A stretch of DNA of 63,451 nucleotides, from the NCBI GenBank assembly GCA_025357915.1, contig JANYLH010000079.1:1-63451 (forward strand), given 5' to 3'. The translations under genes and the position numbers were made by a program. Each line of letters opens with the position of its first letter. Positions within the stretch are counted from its first letter, which is position 1. The stretch comes from Gammaproteobacteria bacterium (lineage in GTDB: Bacteria > Pseudomonadota > Gammaproteobacteria > Steroidobacterales > Steroidobacteraceae). The notes under the pieces are model-generated. The model saw nothing but the letters and a program-made list of their open reading frames with translations, did not search any database and had not been told where the DNA came from. Positions 16,062-24,675 of this stretch are shown piece after piece.

Positions 16062-17204
16062 TTACATGTAACGCGGATCACCTTCCCAGGGCCGCAGCGC
16101 CACGGTCTGGCGGTGCAGGAAGTTCCGATCGAGGATCACGTGCCGCGCGAATACGGCGTTGCTGACCAGAAACCGCCCCGCCCGCGTGCGCCAGCCGCCC
16201 AGCTCCAGGGCGCGGCGCGGCGCGGCCGGGCGCTGGCCGAAGCGCGCCGCACTCTGCGCCTCATAGTCGGCGAGCGCCGCCGGCATGTCGCCGTCCAGGG
16301 CGCGCCTGAGGACGCCCGCGGCCAGCAGCCCGGACTCGACGGCCGGCCGTATGCCCTCACCGCTGAAGTCGTACGCCAGTCCGGCCGCATCCCCGATCAG
16401 CAACGAGTGCTCGCCGATGAGCGGGCGCCGCGAATCGCCGTACAGCAGATAGGCATGCCCCTTGAACCGGGGCACGAGGTCGCCCGGAATGTGACCCCGG
16501 GCCTGCAGCCCATCCCAGAACGACTTCACGGCTTCCGGCAGGCGGTGGTTGCTGGTGCGTCCCAAACCAACGTTGAGATAATTTCCCTTGCGTACACACC
16601 AGCCGTAGCCCTCGAGATCGGCACAGAAATAGAGTTCGGCCTGCTGCGGCTCCACGGCGCATCGTTCACACTGCGCCGGGGTCATTTCCAATTCGATTTC
16701 CTGCGCAGTGATGGCGCGCTCGCCTTTACCCAGGTCGGCGCCAAGGAGCCGCGCCACCGGGCAGAAGTGCCCGCCCGCACCGACCAGGATCCGCGCACGG
16801 ATCGAGCCGTTGACCACCCAGGTGCCGGCGCTGAATCCGGCGCTCTCGAACGCCGCGCCAAGTCGCAGCCGCGCCCCTGCGCGCCGCAAGAGGTAGTCAT
16901 CGAACTCACAGCGGCGGATCGCGTAACTGATAGGCTCGGCGTAGCGGACGGCGACCGACCTGCCGTCCACCAGCCCGCTGTTGAATCCCCGGAGCGGCTG
17001 CAAAACCCGGGTACGACGGTAATCCTCAAGATCGAGATTGAGCGAGTCGATAATCTGCGGCGTGATCCAGCCGGCGCAGAGTTTGTCGCGCGGGAACTCG
17101 CTGCGATCGAGAACCATGACCTCGGCGCCAAGGCGACGCAACGCCCAGGCGCAGCTCGACCCGGCGGGGCCACCGCCGACGATCAGCACGTCGCAGTTTT
17201 CCAT
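16062..17204 (-). CDS. Geranylgeranyl-reductase-like FAD oxidoreductase
   Basis: A 380-residue flavoprotein with an N-terminal FAD motif (CDVLIVGGGPAGSSCAWAL), the GGR-family segment RSEFPRDKLCAGWITP and the second FAD motif LIGDAAGLAYDFSGEGI. Family members reduce double bonds in isoprenoid or acyl chains of lipids, or hydroxylate aromatics. A longer upstream extension would run into the methyltransferase gene, so the ATG at 17204 is preferred. It starts 2 bases after the stop of the CFA-type methyltransferase, so the pair form one transcript and probably act on the same lipid. Confidence 0.85.
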   Translation of the reverse strand: MENCDVLIVGGGPAGSSCAWALRRLGAEVMVLDRSEFPRDKLCAGWITPQIIDSLNLDLEDYRRTRVLQPLRGFNSGLVDGRSVAVRYAEPISYAIRRCEFDDYLLRRAGARLRLGAAFESAGFSAGTWVVNGSIRARILVGAGGHFCPVARLLGADLGKGERAITAQEIELEMTPAQCERCAVEPQQAELYFCADLEGYGWCVRKGNYLNVGLGRTSNHRLPEAVKSFWDGLQARGHIPGDLVPRFKGHAYLLYGDSRRPLIGEHSLLIGDAAGLAYDFSGEGIRPAVESGLLAAGVLRRALDGDMPAALADYEAQSAARFGQRPAAPRRALELGGWRTRAGRFLVSNAVFARHVILDRNFLHRQTVALRPWEGDPRYM

Positions 17205-17206
17205 GG

Positions 17207-18463
17207 TCAGGCCGGCGCGCCGACGCGGTAGATGTGCTCGCGGGTACGCGGAATGTCGTTGCTGCGGGATGGCGCAAACAGCACCTGAAACAATTGCAGG
17301 TCTCCGGACAGGAACGCGGCCTGCGTGCCGGCCAGGTACATCCGCCACATGCGCACGAAACGCTCGTCGAACATCTTCGTTACCGACTCTCGTGCCTGCT
17401 CGAACGCGTTGAGCCAGCAACCGGCGGTGCGCGCATAGTGCAGCCGCAGGTTCTCCACATCGAGCACCGACAGGCTGTTGGGTTCGAAGATCCGCGACAT
17501 CTGGCCCAATGAGGGCGCACAGGCACCGGGAAAGATATAACGTTCCATCCAGCGATTCAGCGGCTCCGGCGCGTCGCGGCCGATCGTGTGGATCAGGCCG
17601 CGGCCGCCCGGCCGCAGGGCGCGACGGACGATCCGGCCCAGGTTTTCATAATTGCCGACACCCACGTGCTCCAGCATGCCTACCGAGGCGAACACATCGG
17701 CGCTGCCGGCAATGTTGCGGTAGTCATCGTGGATGAACTCAACCTGCCCTTTCAGGCCGGCCCGGGTTGCACTGTCGCGCGCATAGTCAATTTGTTCGGC
17801 GGAGATGTTGAAGGCGCGCACTTTTGCGCCGTAGCGCCCCGCCATATGCAGCGCCAGGCCGCCCCAGCCGCAACCGGCTTCGATGACTTCGTCTCCCGGA
17901 CGCAGCCGGAGCTTGCGGCAGACGTGATCCATCTTGGCGATCTGGGCTTCGTGAAGCGTCATGCTTTCCGTGGCGAAGTACGCGCAGGTATAGGCCATCG
18001 TCGGGTCGAGCCAGAGGCGATAGAAATCATTGCCCAGGTCGTAGTGGGCGTGGATATTGCGGCGCGACCCGCTCAGCGTATTGCGCCGCAGGAGGGCGAC
18101 CGCCCGCGCCCAGCGCTTGGCCCCCGGGCCGTGGGCATCAGGGCCCGGCGCCGAGCCCCGGAACGCGGCCTCCAGTCCGCGCACCAGGTCGCCCTCGACA
18201 CACTCGATACGGCCGTCTGTGAAGGCTTCGCCAAACTGCATGTCCGGATCGATCATCAGTCGCAGCAGGGTTGCGCGATTGGCAATCCGCAGCGTGACCA
18301 GCGGCGGCTCGCGCGCGGTCGTTACCGTTTCGCCGCTCCAGAGCAACAACCGTACCGGGGGATTGCCCAGCGCGGTCAACAGCCGCTCGGCCAGGCGCCG
18401 GCCGAAGCCCGCGCTCCGGCGCGTTGATGGGGCTGATGCGGGTGAGTCCTGGACGAGCTGCAT
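17207..18463 (-). CDS. Cyclopropane-fatty-acid-synthase-family SAM methyltransferase
   Basis: This 418-residue protein has an N-terminal lipid-interaction domain, then the class I SAM site VIEAGCGWGGLALHMA, preceded by the CFA signature YTCAYFATESMTLHEAQIAKMD, and GMLEHVGVGNY. CFA-type enzymes add a methylene or methyl group across double bonds of membrane acyl chains. It is directly upstream of a geranylgeranyl-reductase-like flavoprotein (2-base gap). The pair could form saturated methyl-branched or cyclopropane chains, but that is inference. The N-terminal ATG at 18463 gives the usual family length. Confidence 0.88.
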   Translation of the reverse strand: MQLVQDSPASAPSTRRSAGFGRRLAERLLTALGNPPVRLLLWSGETVTTAREPPLVTLRIANRATLLRLMIDPDMQFGEAFTDGRIECVEGDLVRGLEAAFRGSAPGPDAHGPGAKRWARAVALLRRNTLSGSRRNIHAHYDLGNDFYRLWLDPTMAYTCAYFATESMTLHEAQIAKMDHVCRKLRLRPGDEVIEAGCGWGGLALHMAGRYGAKVRAFNISAEQIDYARDSATRAGLKGQVEFIHDDYRNIAGSADVFASVGMLEHVGVGNYENLGRIVRRALRPGGRGLIHTIGRDAPEPLNRWMERYIFPGACAPSLGQMSRIFEPNSLSVLDVENLRLHYARTAGCWLNAFEQARESVTKMFDERFVRMWRMYLAGTQAAFLSGDLQLFQVLFAPSRSNDIPRTREHIYRVGAPA

Positions 18464-18662
18464 ATCCGTGCGATCCTGGCCAACCTTGATACGTCCGATT
18501 CAAACCAGGCGCGCGCCCCTTGACCATAGGTAAATCTCCTGAGCGAAGTCAATCCCCATTTGTCGATGCGTGACCCCTGCGGCTTCCCCTGATGAATTTC
18601 ACTATGCGATGCTCTAGCGTCCGGAGGCAGTCAGTGTTGATGCCCCGTGGCGGGAGTATCCC

Positions 18663-19112
18663 ATGCGCCAGTTTTCCCAGGCTCTGAGTGTTACCGGAAT
18701 CACGTGTCTGTTGTCCGCGAGCATCGTCCAGGGCGCGACAGCAACGGCCGAGGGGAAGGCACAGAGAAATGGCGGCGCAATAGCCATTGCGCCGGCGCAG
18801 ACCCCGGACAACGCCGAAATGGCCGACATGATGCGCCGGATGCAGACCCTGCACCGGCAGATAAGGGCTGCGAAAACGCCAGCGGAGAGAGCCGCACTGA
18901 TGGACCAGCACCTGAAGCTCATCAACGAGGGTGTAATGACCCTGCAGCAGTTGCATTCAGGCTCCGGCCAGCAGACCTCCATGCACGTGCTGCAGGATCG
19001 CATGGACATGATGGCCATGCTGATGCGGCTGATGGTGGACCGTGAGGGCATGGCCGCCGCCCCCATGGGGCCGCCGTGCATGGATACGGCGCCGGCATCG
19101 CCGCCGAAATGA
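18663..19112 (+). CDS. Methionine-rich secreted hypothetical protein
   Basis: A 149-residue protein with a signal peptide (MRQFSQALSVTGITCLLSAS, cleavage near VQGA-TA). The mature part is helical and unusually Met-rich, especially MADMMRRMQTLHRQ and DRMDMMAMLMRLMVDREGM. Met clusters with His are typical of periplasmic copper/silver-binding proteins, but no named family is recognised. It converges with the NapC-type cytochrome gene 25 bases further on. A copper-handling or assembly role for the cytochromes is only a guess. Confidence 0.65.
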   Translation: MRQFSQALSVTGITCLLSASIVQGATATAEGKAQRNGGAIAIAPAQTPDNAEMADMMRRMQTLHRQIRAAKTPAERAALMDQHLKLINEGVMTLQQLHSGSGQQTSMHVLQDRMDMMAMLMRLMVDREGMAAAPMGPPCMDTAPASPPK

Positions 19113-19136
19113 ACCGCGGGGCTTGAGCCCGGGCAG

Positions 19137-19748
19137 CTACTCGTAGCCCGGCGGCAGGCCGTGGCCGATGCCCTTGTGGCAGTCGATGCAGGTCTCGCCG
19201 CGCGCGAGCATGCGTTCCTTGTTGTGCTTCTTCGCCGCTCCCGAATCCTGGGCCTCGAGATCCATTGCCTCGATGGAATGGCAGTTGCGGCACTCCCTGG
19301 AGTTCGTCGCCTTCATCTGCTTCCAGACATGCTCGGCCATCTCGAGGCGAACCGCGGTGAATTTTTCCCTGGTATTGACTGTACCCATGGCCCACTTGGG
19401 TATCTCATTCAACGTGGCCAGGAACTTGGCCCTCATCTTCGGGAAGAATTCGTGGGGCACGTGGCAATCGGAGCAGACCGCGCGCACGCCAGCGACGTTC
19501 TTGTAGTGCGGACTGTGCTGGTACTCGCCGTACATGTTGTCCCGCATCTCGTGACAGGAAGTGCAGAATTCCAGTGTGCCGGTGTAATGCACGGCAGCAG
19601 CAAAACCGGACGAGAGCCCCAGGCCGATCAGCAACAGGAGGAATCCACCGATCGGGATGCCCAGCAGCCAGCGTGTCCGTGGCTTGCGCCACAGGAAGTG
19701 CCGCTGGGTTTCCGGGCTCGCCTTGCCATTGGGATCGGCCATGTGCAT
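19137..19748 (-). CDS. NapC/NirT-family tetraheme c-type cytochrome (CymA-like)
   Basis: A 203-residue membrane-anchored cytochrome. One N-terminal helix (about 29-51) is followed by four heme-c sites: CTSCH (62-66), CSDCH (92-96), CRNCH (153-157) and CIDCH (187-191). This is the NapC/NirT/CymA architecture. Such proteins oxidise quinol in the inner membrane and pass electrons to periplasmic cytochromes. It lies 23 bases downstream of cytochrome c4 and divergent from the OmcA/MtrC-DmsE-MtrB genes, so it is the likely electron entry point. ATG 19748 or 19742 may be the start. Confidence 0.9.
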   Translation of the reverse strand: MHMADPNGKASPETQRHFLWRKPRTRWLLGIPIGGFLLLLIGLGLSSGFAAAVHYTGTLEFCTSCHEMRDNMYGEYQHSPHYKNVAGVRAVCSDCHVPHEFFPKMRAKFLATLNEIPKWAMGTVNTREKFTAVRLEMAEHVWKQMKATNSRECRNCHSIEAMDLEAQDSGAAKKHNKERMLARGETCIDCHKGIGHGLPPGYE

Positions 19749-19771
19749 TCCCCTCTCTCTCGCGAGCCGCG

Positions 19772-20404
19772 CTACTTGAAGTTGCCGAAGTAATTCACCA
19801 GCGCATCAACGTCGTCCTTGGTCAACTCCTGGAACTTCGGTTTCATCTTCTTCGGTATCGGACGCTGTCCCGACGAGAACTCCTCGAAGGTGTGGCGTAC
19901 ATAGGGCATCCACTGCCCCGCCAGTATGCCGGCGTCATCGTCCGGGCTGCTGCCACCATCTTCATGGCACTTCTTGCAGTGGGCATCCTGGATCTGCTTG
20001 CCGCGCGCCGCCTTGGCCGCATCCGCGGTCTGCCGGGCCCGGACGAAGGGCTTGGCCGCCAGAAACACGGCGATCGACTTGAGATCCGCGTCAGAGAGCT
20101 TGCCCGCGATCGCGCACATGTCCGTGCTATCGCCCTTGTGCGGCCCGGCGGGAAACTTGACCGACGGACAGGGCCGGGCCTTGTTCTTGTAATTGGTCAG
20201 GCTGTCGGTCAGGTATTTCGCCGAATAGCCGCCGATGATCGGCATGTCGGGGTCGGTGCTGGCCCCGTCCTTGCCATGGCAAGCGGCGCAACTCTCGGCC
20301 AGCGCATTCACGTCCGCGGCCCAGGCGTTACCCGCCAGGGCAAGGGCAGAAACCGCCACGAAAGCCACGAGCCCCCCGCAGCCAATCCAATTCCTGTTTG
20401 CCAT
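19772..20404 (-). CDS. Diheme cytochrome c4-type periplasmic protein
   Basis: A 210-residue exported protein (signal peptide MANRNWIGCGGLVAFVAVSA, cleavage near AWAA-DV) with two class I cytochrome domains. Heme sites are CAACH (39-43) and CKKCH (143-147); each domain has a later Met ligand candidate (DMCAIAGK, and one among PIPKKMKPKF). Cytochrome c4 shuttles electrons in the periplasm. It precedes the NapC-type gene on the same strand and shares a 215-base divergent intergenic region with the decaheme lipoprotein, suggesting joint regulation. The ATG at 20404 begins a clean signal peptide; the upstream in-frame stretch does not. Confidence 0.88.
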   Translation of the reverse strand: MANRNWIGCGGLVAFVAVSALALAGNAWAADVNALAESCAACHGKDGASTDPDMPIIGGYSAKYLTDSLTNYKNKARPCPSVKFPAGPHKGDSTDMCAIAGKLSDADLKSIAVFLAAKPFVRARQTADAAKAARGKQIQDAHCKKCHEDGGSSPDDDAGILAGQWMPYVRHTFEEFSSGQRPIPKKMKPKFQELTKDDVDALVNYFGNFK

Positions 20405-20579
20405 GACGTTCTCCGAGTGGCAGCCGCACTGAGCATATTCAAACATCCAATGGCGATAGTCCCATACGCGTTCGCCCTGGGTCATTACGTATAGACCGCT
20501 ATTTATCGGGCTTGATTGTTAATGCTAAAAAGCGGCGTCAAGGGAGCCTTATAAAAGCCGCACACCTGGATTGGTGGGA

Positions 20580-20599
20580 ATGAACGGGGCCCCGTTCAT
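20580..20599. promoter_or_regulatory. Perfect 20-bp palindrome in the leader of the decaheme operon
   Basis: ATGAACGGGGCCCCGTTCAT is a perfect inverted repeat with no spacer, ending 6 bases before the GAGGAG ribosome-binding site and 20 bases before the ATG at 20620. It could be a dimeric repressor site, or in RNA a self-complementary element that masks the ribosome-binding region. No regulator gene is adjacent. A TATAAA at 20550-20555 could be the -10 element, without a convincing -35 partner. Confidence 0.55.
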
Positions 20600-20619
20600 G
20601 TATCTGAGGAGCGAGCGTC

Positions 20620-23600
20620 ATGAATAGAACTTTCTTCCGCTGCGGACCGACTCTGGTTGCCGTCCTGCTCGCGTCCGCTTGCGGCAGCATTGGCCCCCAG
20701 GGCAATCAAGGTGCCGGGGGGCCGCCGGGTCCATCTGGACCCCCTGGTGCCGGCGGAAGCTGCGCCAGCTTTCCGGCCACCTGCATCCTGGTCCCCGGCA
20801 ATACAAACCACCCGAGCGACGCGCAGGCCGCGACGTGGGCGGGGCTGGCGCCGCGAGTCACCGTCACGGGCGTCAGCATCAGCAGCACGCCGGTCGTCAA
20901 TTTCACCGTGAAGGACGCCAACGGCGTGCCGGTGGCGGGCCTGGGCAATACCGCGAAGAGCAGCACGGCCACGCTCGCCGGTCTCACTAACCTGTCTTTC
21001 GCCCTGGCGAAGCTGATACCGGGCGCAGGTGGTTCACCGGGCGATTGGGTCAACTACATCGTGACCAGCGTGCCAACCAAGGACAAGAACGGCAACGTCA
21101 TCGCCTCAGCGCCGCAGCGCCCGGGAACGGACAACACCGGGACGCTGGTCGACCACGGTGATGGCACCTACACCTACACTTTCTACCGCGACGTGACCAC
21201 CATCAGCACCACGGTCGCGGCGATGGGCAACAATCCGGACACCAAGAACTACGCCGCAATCCAGGACAAGACGGATCTTGGCGACCTCAGCTACGATCCG
21301 GGCAAGGTGCACCGGCTGACGATCCAGCTGTCTGGCAACGCGCCGGGCACGGGCACCAACACGCCCAACGCCGTCGAAGTACCCGGCTACCCTGGCGTAC
21401 CGCTGGTACAGGCCGCGGACGTGATCTATGACTTTGTGCCGGCCAGCGGGCAGGTGCAGGACCCGGCGAACTCGGGCCGCGACATCGTGGCTACCGCCAA
21501 GTGCAACGAGTGCCACCAGCAGCTCGGCGGCATCCCCGGCGACAACCCGGAGAGCTCGGGCGCCGGCTTCCACGGCGGCAATCGCAACGAGACACGCTAT
21601 TGCGTCGTCTGCCACACCGAGCAGCGCAAGTTCGGGCGCGTCGAAGCGACGCTGGACGCGGCAACACTCACCTTTACAAGCGCCAACACCTACCTGGTCG
21701 ATGGGCGCGCGGTCGGCAACTTCAACAACCACATTCACAAGATCCACATGGGCGAATTCCTCGCCAAGAAGGGCTACAACTACGCCGACGTGCTGTACAA
21801 CGAAGTGGGGTTCCCGCAGGACCTGCGCAACTGCACCAAGTGCCACGACGGCTCGGCCACTTCCACTGCGCAGACCGCGCAGGGTGATAACTGGAAGAAC
21901 GAGCCCAGCCGCCGCGCCTGCGGCGCCTGCCACGACGGCATCAACTTTGCCACCGGCATGGGCGTCACGATCGCCGACGCGCTCGAGGGTCTGACCGTCA
22001 CCAACCGCGGCGACGGACTCGCGCACGATGCGCAGTCCGATGACACTGCCTGCCTCACCTGCCATGGGCCCAACGCCGACCCGGCCAAGGGAACGAGCGT
22101 CGAAAAGGCCCACCTGCCGGTGACGCCGCCCAACGCGGAGAGCGCGCTGCACATGGTCGGCGGCAACGCCAATACCAATGCGGCCTGGATCGCTTCGAAC
22201 CCGAAGCGCCTGCCCGCGGGCGCCATCAAGGTTTCCTACGACATCAAGAGCGTCTCGCGCAACGCGAACCGGCAACCGGAGATGGTCTTCTGCCTGAAGC
22301 AGGACGGCGCATGCGTGCCGCTCAACGACTTTGCGACCACTACCGCCAACCCGGCTACCGGCAGCAAGGAAATCTGGGACAACTACATGGGTTCTCCGAG
22401 CGCCTACTTCGTCTACGCGCTGCCGCAGGATGGCATCAGTGCGCCGGCGGATTTCAACGCCAACGCATCCGGATACTTGAAGGGCATCTGGAACGGCTCG
22501 GCCTGCGCAGTGAAGCCGCTGCCAGCCTCGCAGGCAACGCCCAGCGGCTGCGGGACGCTGGCGGGCCCTGACGCCAACGGCTACTACACCGTCACGCTCA
22601 CGGGCGTGCTGGTTCCCGATGGCGCAGTGATGCTGGCCGGGGGCCTCGGCTATTCCTACAATGTGACGAGCACCCTGCCCTTGACGCAGACCAACCTCAC
22701 GGACTACCCGGTGTCCGATCCGGTCGCGGGCCAGACCAACAAGAAAGGCGGTCTGATCGTCATCGCGCCCGATGCACAGAAAGTCGGCACGGATTGCGCC
22801 GCCGAGGCAGCGGGCACCTGCCCGAGCACAGCCCACCCCGGCACGGCGTATGCCGCCCGACGGCCCATCGTCGAGGATGCACGTTGCAACAAGTGCCACC
22901 AGGAACTGGGTGCGTTCACCGTCGATGCTTTCCACGGCGGGCAGCGCAATGACGGCACCACCTGTGCCTGGTGTCACCGCCCGAACCAGACCAGCAGCGG
23001 CTGGTCCGCGGACTCCGCCTACTACATACATGCGATCCACGCGGGCAACAAACGCCAGACCCCGTTCACCTGGCATGCCGGTGCGATCGGTGAGTCGTTT
23101 GCCGATATCAAGTTCCCCGGCGTGCTGAAGAACTGCGAAGGCTGCCACGTTCCCGGCTCCTATGACTTTCGTTCGGGCGCAGCGCAGAGCGCCCTCCCCA
23201 ATCGCCTGTACCGGACCATGGCCGCCGGTATCTATGCGGCTGACGGCGCGAGCATCCCGGCTTTCAAGCTCAATTCGGCCAACGCCGATCTCGCCACCGG
23301 CTGCGTCGCCAACGGCGCGACTGTGGGTACGCCGCTATCGGCTTACAGCATCTCGCCTTACGTTTCCCAGTCGACCACGGGCGCCATTACGAATTACGGC
23401 ATCGGTTTTGGTTTCAACCCGAGGATGGTAGGCGTCGGCGCCTGCACGCCGGTCGGCGACTTCTACGCCTTCGCGGCGGCGGGCAATACCGCCGATACGG
23501 TGGAGGCGGCAGCGACAACGCTAGTGACCTCGCCGATCACCACGGCCTGCTTCGCCTGCCACGACACGCCGCTCGCCCAGGATCACATGAAGATCAACGG

Positions 23601-23709
23601 TGGGTCAATCTACGCGCTGCGGCCCGCGGCGCTTGCGACGCAGGAGACCTGCGTCATCTGCCACGGACCGGGGCGAATCGCCGACATCAAAGCGATGCAC
23701 GCGAAGTAG
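20620..23709 (+). CDS. OmcA/MtrC-family decaheme outer-surface cytochrome lipoprotein
   Basis: A 1029-residue protein with a lipobox LASAC (lipidated Cys 21), then a Gly/Pro collagen-like linker (22-47). Ten CxxCH heme sites begin at residues 295, 328, 405, 434, 478, 756, 782, 839, 977 and 1011. They split 5+5 between beta-rich blocks (about 50-290 and 490-750), the four-domain plan of MtrC/OmcA. Such cytochromes sit on the cell surface and hand electrons to minerals, electrodes or other acceptors. It heads the operon with DmsE- and MtrB-type genes. It is longer than Shewanella MtrC (about 670 residues) and OmcA (about 735). ATG 20620 has a GAGGAG ribosome-binding site. Confidence 0.95.
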   Translation: MNRTFFRCGPTLVAVLLASACGSIGPQGNQGAGGPPGPSGPPGAGGSCASFPATCILVPGNTNHPSDAQAATWAGLAPRVTVTGVSISSTPVVNFTVKDANGVPVAGLGNTAKSSTATLAGLTNLSFALAKLIPGAGGSPGDWVNYIVTSVPTKDKNGNVIASAPQRPGTDNTGTLVDHGDGTYTYTFYRDVTTISTTVAAMGNNPDTKNYAAIQDKTDLGDLSYDPGKVHRLTIQLSGNAPGTGTNTPNAVEVPGYPGVPLVQAADVIYDFVPASGQVQDPANSGRDIVATAKCNECHQQLGGIPGDNPESSGAGFHGGNRNETRYCVVCHTEQRKFGRVEATLDAATLTFTSANTYLVDGRAVGNFNNHIHKIHMGEFLAKKGYNYADVLYNEVGFPQDLRNCTKCHDGSATSTAQTAQGDNWKNEPSRRACGACHDGINFATGMGVTIADALEGLTVTNRGDGLAHDAQSDDTACLTCHGPNADPAKGTSVEKAHLPVTPPNAESALHMVGGNANTNAAWIASNPKRLPAGAIKVSYDIKSVSRNANRQPEMVFCLKQDGACVPLNDFATTTANPATGSKEIWDNYMGSPSAYFVYALPQDGISAPADFNANASGYLKGIWNGSACAVKPLPASQATPSGCGTLAGPDANGYYTVTLTGVLVPDGAVMLAGGLGYSYNVTSTLPLTQTNLTDYPVSDPVAGQTNKKGGLIVIAPDAQKVGTDCAAEAAGTCPSTAHPGTAYAARRPIVEDARCNKCHQELGAFTVDAFHGGQRNDGTTCAWCHRPNQTSSGWSADSAYYIHAIHAGNKRQTPFTWHAGAIGESFADIKFPGVLKNCEGCHVPGSYDFRSGAAQSALPNRLYRTMAAGIYAADGASIPAFKLNSANADLATGCVANGATVGTPLSAYSISPYVSQSTTGAITNYGIGFGFNPRMVGVGACTPVGDFYAFAAAGNTADTVEAAATTLVTSPITTACFACHDTPLAQDHMKINGGSIYALRPAALATQETCVICHGPGRIADIKAMHAK

Positions 23710-23714
23710 CGGCC

Positions 23715-24647
23715 GTGCCGATGCAAGTCAAACTGCTGCTCCTGTGCCTGGCGCTGCCCTGGGCGGCAGGCGCTCAGGAGCCAGCGGCCAAGGGCGAGAG
23801 CGCCTATACCGACCGCGGCGCGGACACCTGCATCAAGTGCCACGACGAGGATTCGAAATTTCCGGTGCTGTCAATCTTCAAGACGAAGCACGCACAGCCG
23901 GCCGACCCGCGCACACCCTTTGCGAAGCTGCAGTGCGAGAGCTGTCACGGCCCCGGAGCGCGGCATGCCGAAGAGGTTCCGGAAGGACAGAAGCAGGCGC
24001 CAATCATGGCCTTCGGCCCGAAGTCCTGGGTGCCGATCGAGAAACAGAACCAGGTGTGCCTCGGGTGCCATGAAGACCAGGCGCGCATCGCCTGGAAGAG
24101 CAGCCCGCACGGCGGCAACGATGTCGCCTGCGTCAGCTGCCACCAGATACACGCAACGCATGATGCGGTCCGGACCGCGACCGAGCAACCGGACGTCTGC
24201 TTCAACTGCCATCAGCGGCAGCGCGCCGAATTCGACCAGCCTTCGGTACATCCCGTGCGATTCGGACAGCTCGCGTGCAGCTCCTGTCATCAGGTGCACG
24301 GAACCGTGGCAGCCAAACTCCTGCTCAAGCCGACACTCAATGAACTGTGCTACACCTGCCACGCGGAGAAGCGCGGGCCATTCCTGTGGGAGCACGCGCC
24401 GGTGCCCGAGGATTGCAGCAATTGCCACACCCCGCACGGCTCGATCCATGCGCCCCTGCTCACGAAGCTCCCGCCGCTCCTGTGCCAGCAGTGCCACTCG
24501 CAGCTCGGGCACCCGAGCATCGCCGGCACCGCCGGCGGCCTGCCTGGAGGCGCTCCCTCGGCGTTCGTGCTGAGCGGTGCCTGCCTGAACTGCCATTCGC
24601 AGGTCCATGGCTCCAACAGCCCGTCGGGCGTGAAGCTGATGAGATAG
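23715..24647 (+). CDS. DmsE/MtrA-family periplasmic decaheme cytochrome c
   Basis: This 310-residue protein has a Sec signal peptide (MPMQVKLLLLCLALPWAAGA). Ten CxxCH sites occur in order: CIKCH, CESCH, CLGCH, CVSCH, CFNCH, CSSCH, CYTCH, CSNCH, CQQCH and CLNCH. MtrA/DmsE proteins insert into an MtrB barrel and form a heme wire across the outer membrane. It follows the OmcA/MtrC gene by 5 bases and precedes the MtrB gene by 28. The start may be GTG 23715 or ATG 23721; no strong ribosome-binding site is visible, so translation may depend on coupling with the upstream gene. Confidence 0.95.
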   Translation: MPMQVKLLLLCLALPWAAGAQEPAAKGESAYTDRGADTCIKCHDEDSKFPVLSIFKTKHAQPADPRTPFAKLQCESCHGPGARHAEEVPEGQKQAPIMAFGPKSWVPIEKQNQVCLGCHEDQARIAWKSSPHGGNDVACVSCHQIHATHDAVRTATEQPDVCFNCHQRQRAEFDQPSVHPVRFGQLACSSCHQVHGTVAAKLLLKPTLNELCYTCHAEKRGPFLWEHAPVPEDCSNCHTPHGSIHAPLLTKLPPLLCQQCHSQLGHPSIAGTAGGLPGGAPSAFVLSGACLNCHSQVHGSNSPSGVKLMR

Positions 24648-24675
24648 GTATGGCGACGACACAGAGGTCAGCACC

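Noticed and set aside
20405-20485. N-terminal extension of cytochrome c4 (MTQGERVWDYRHWMF...)
   Set aside because: The ATG at 20404 begins a normal signal peptide; the extension would bury it and is not homologous to anything recognised.
20505-20540. FNR/ANR box (TTGAT half-site at 20512) before the decaheme operon
   Set aside because: Only the left half-site matches; the right half (ATCAA) is not present at the required spacing.
21106-23148. 680-codon minus-strand frame opposite the decaheme lipoprotein
   Set aside because: Composition is typical of an antisense shadow, and the plus strand carries ten heme motifs.
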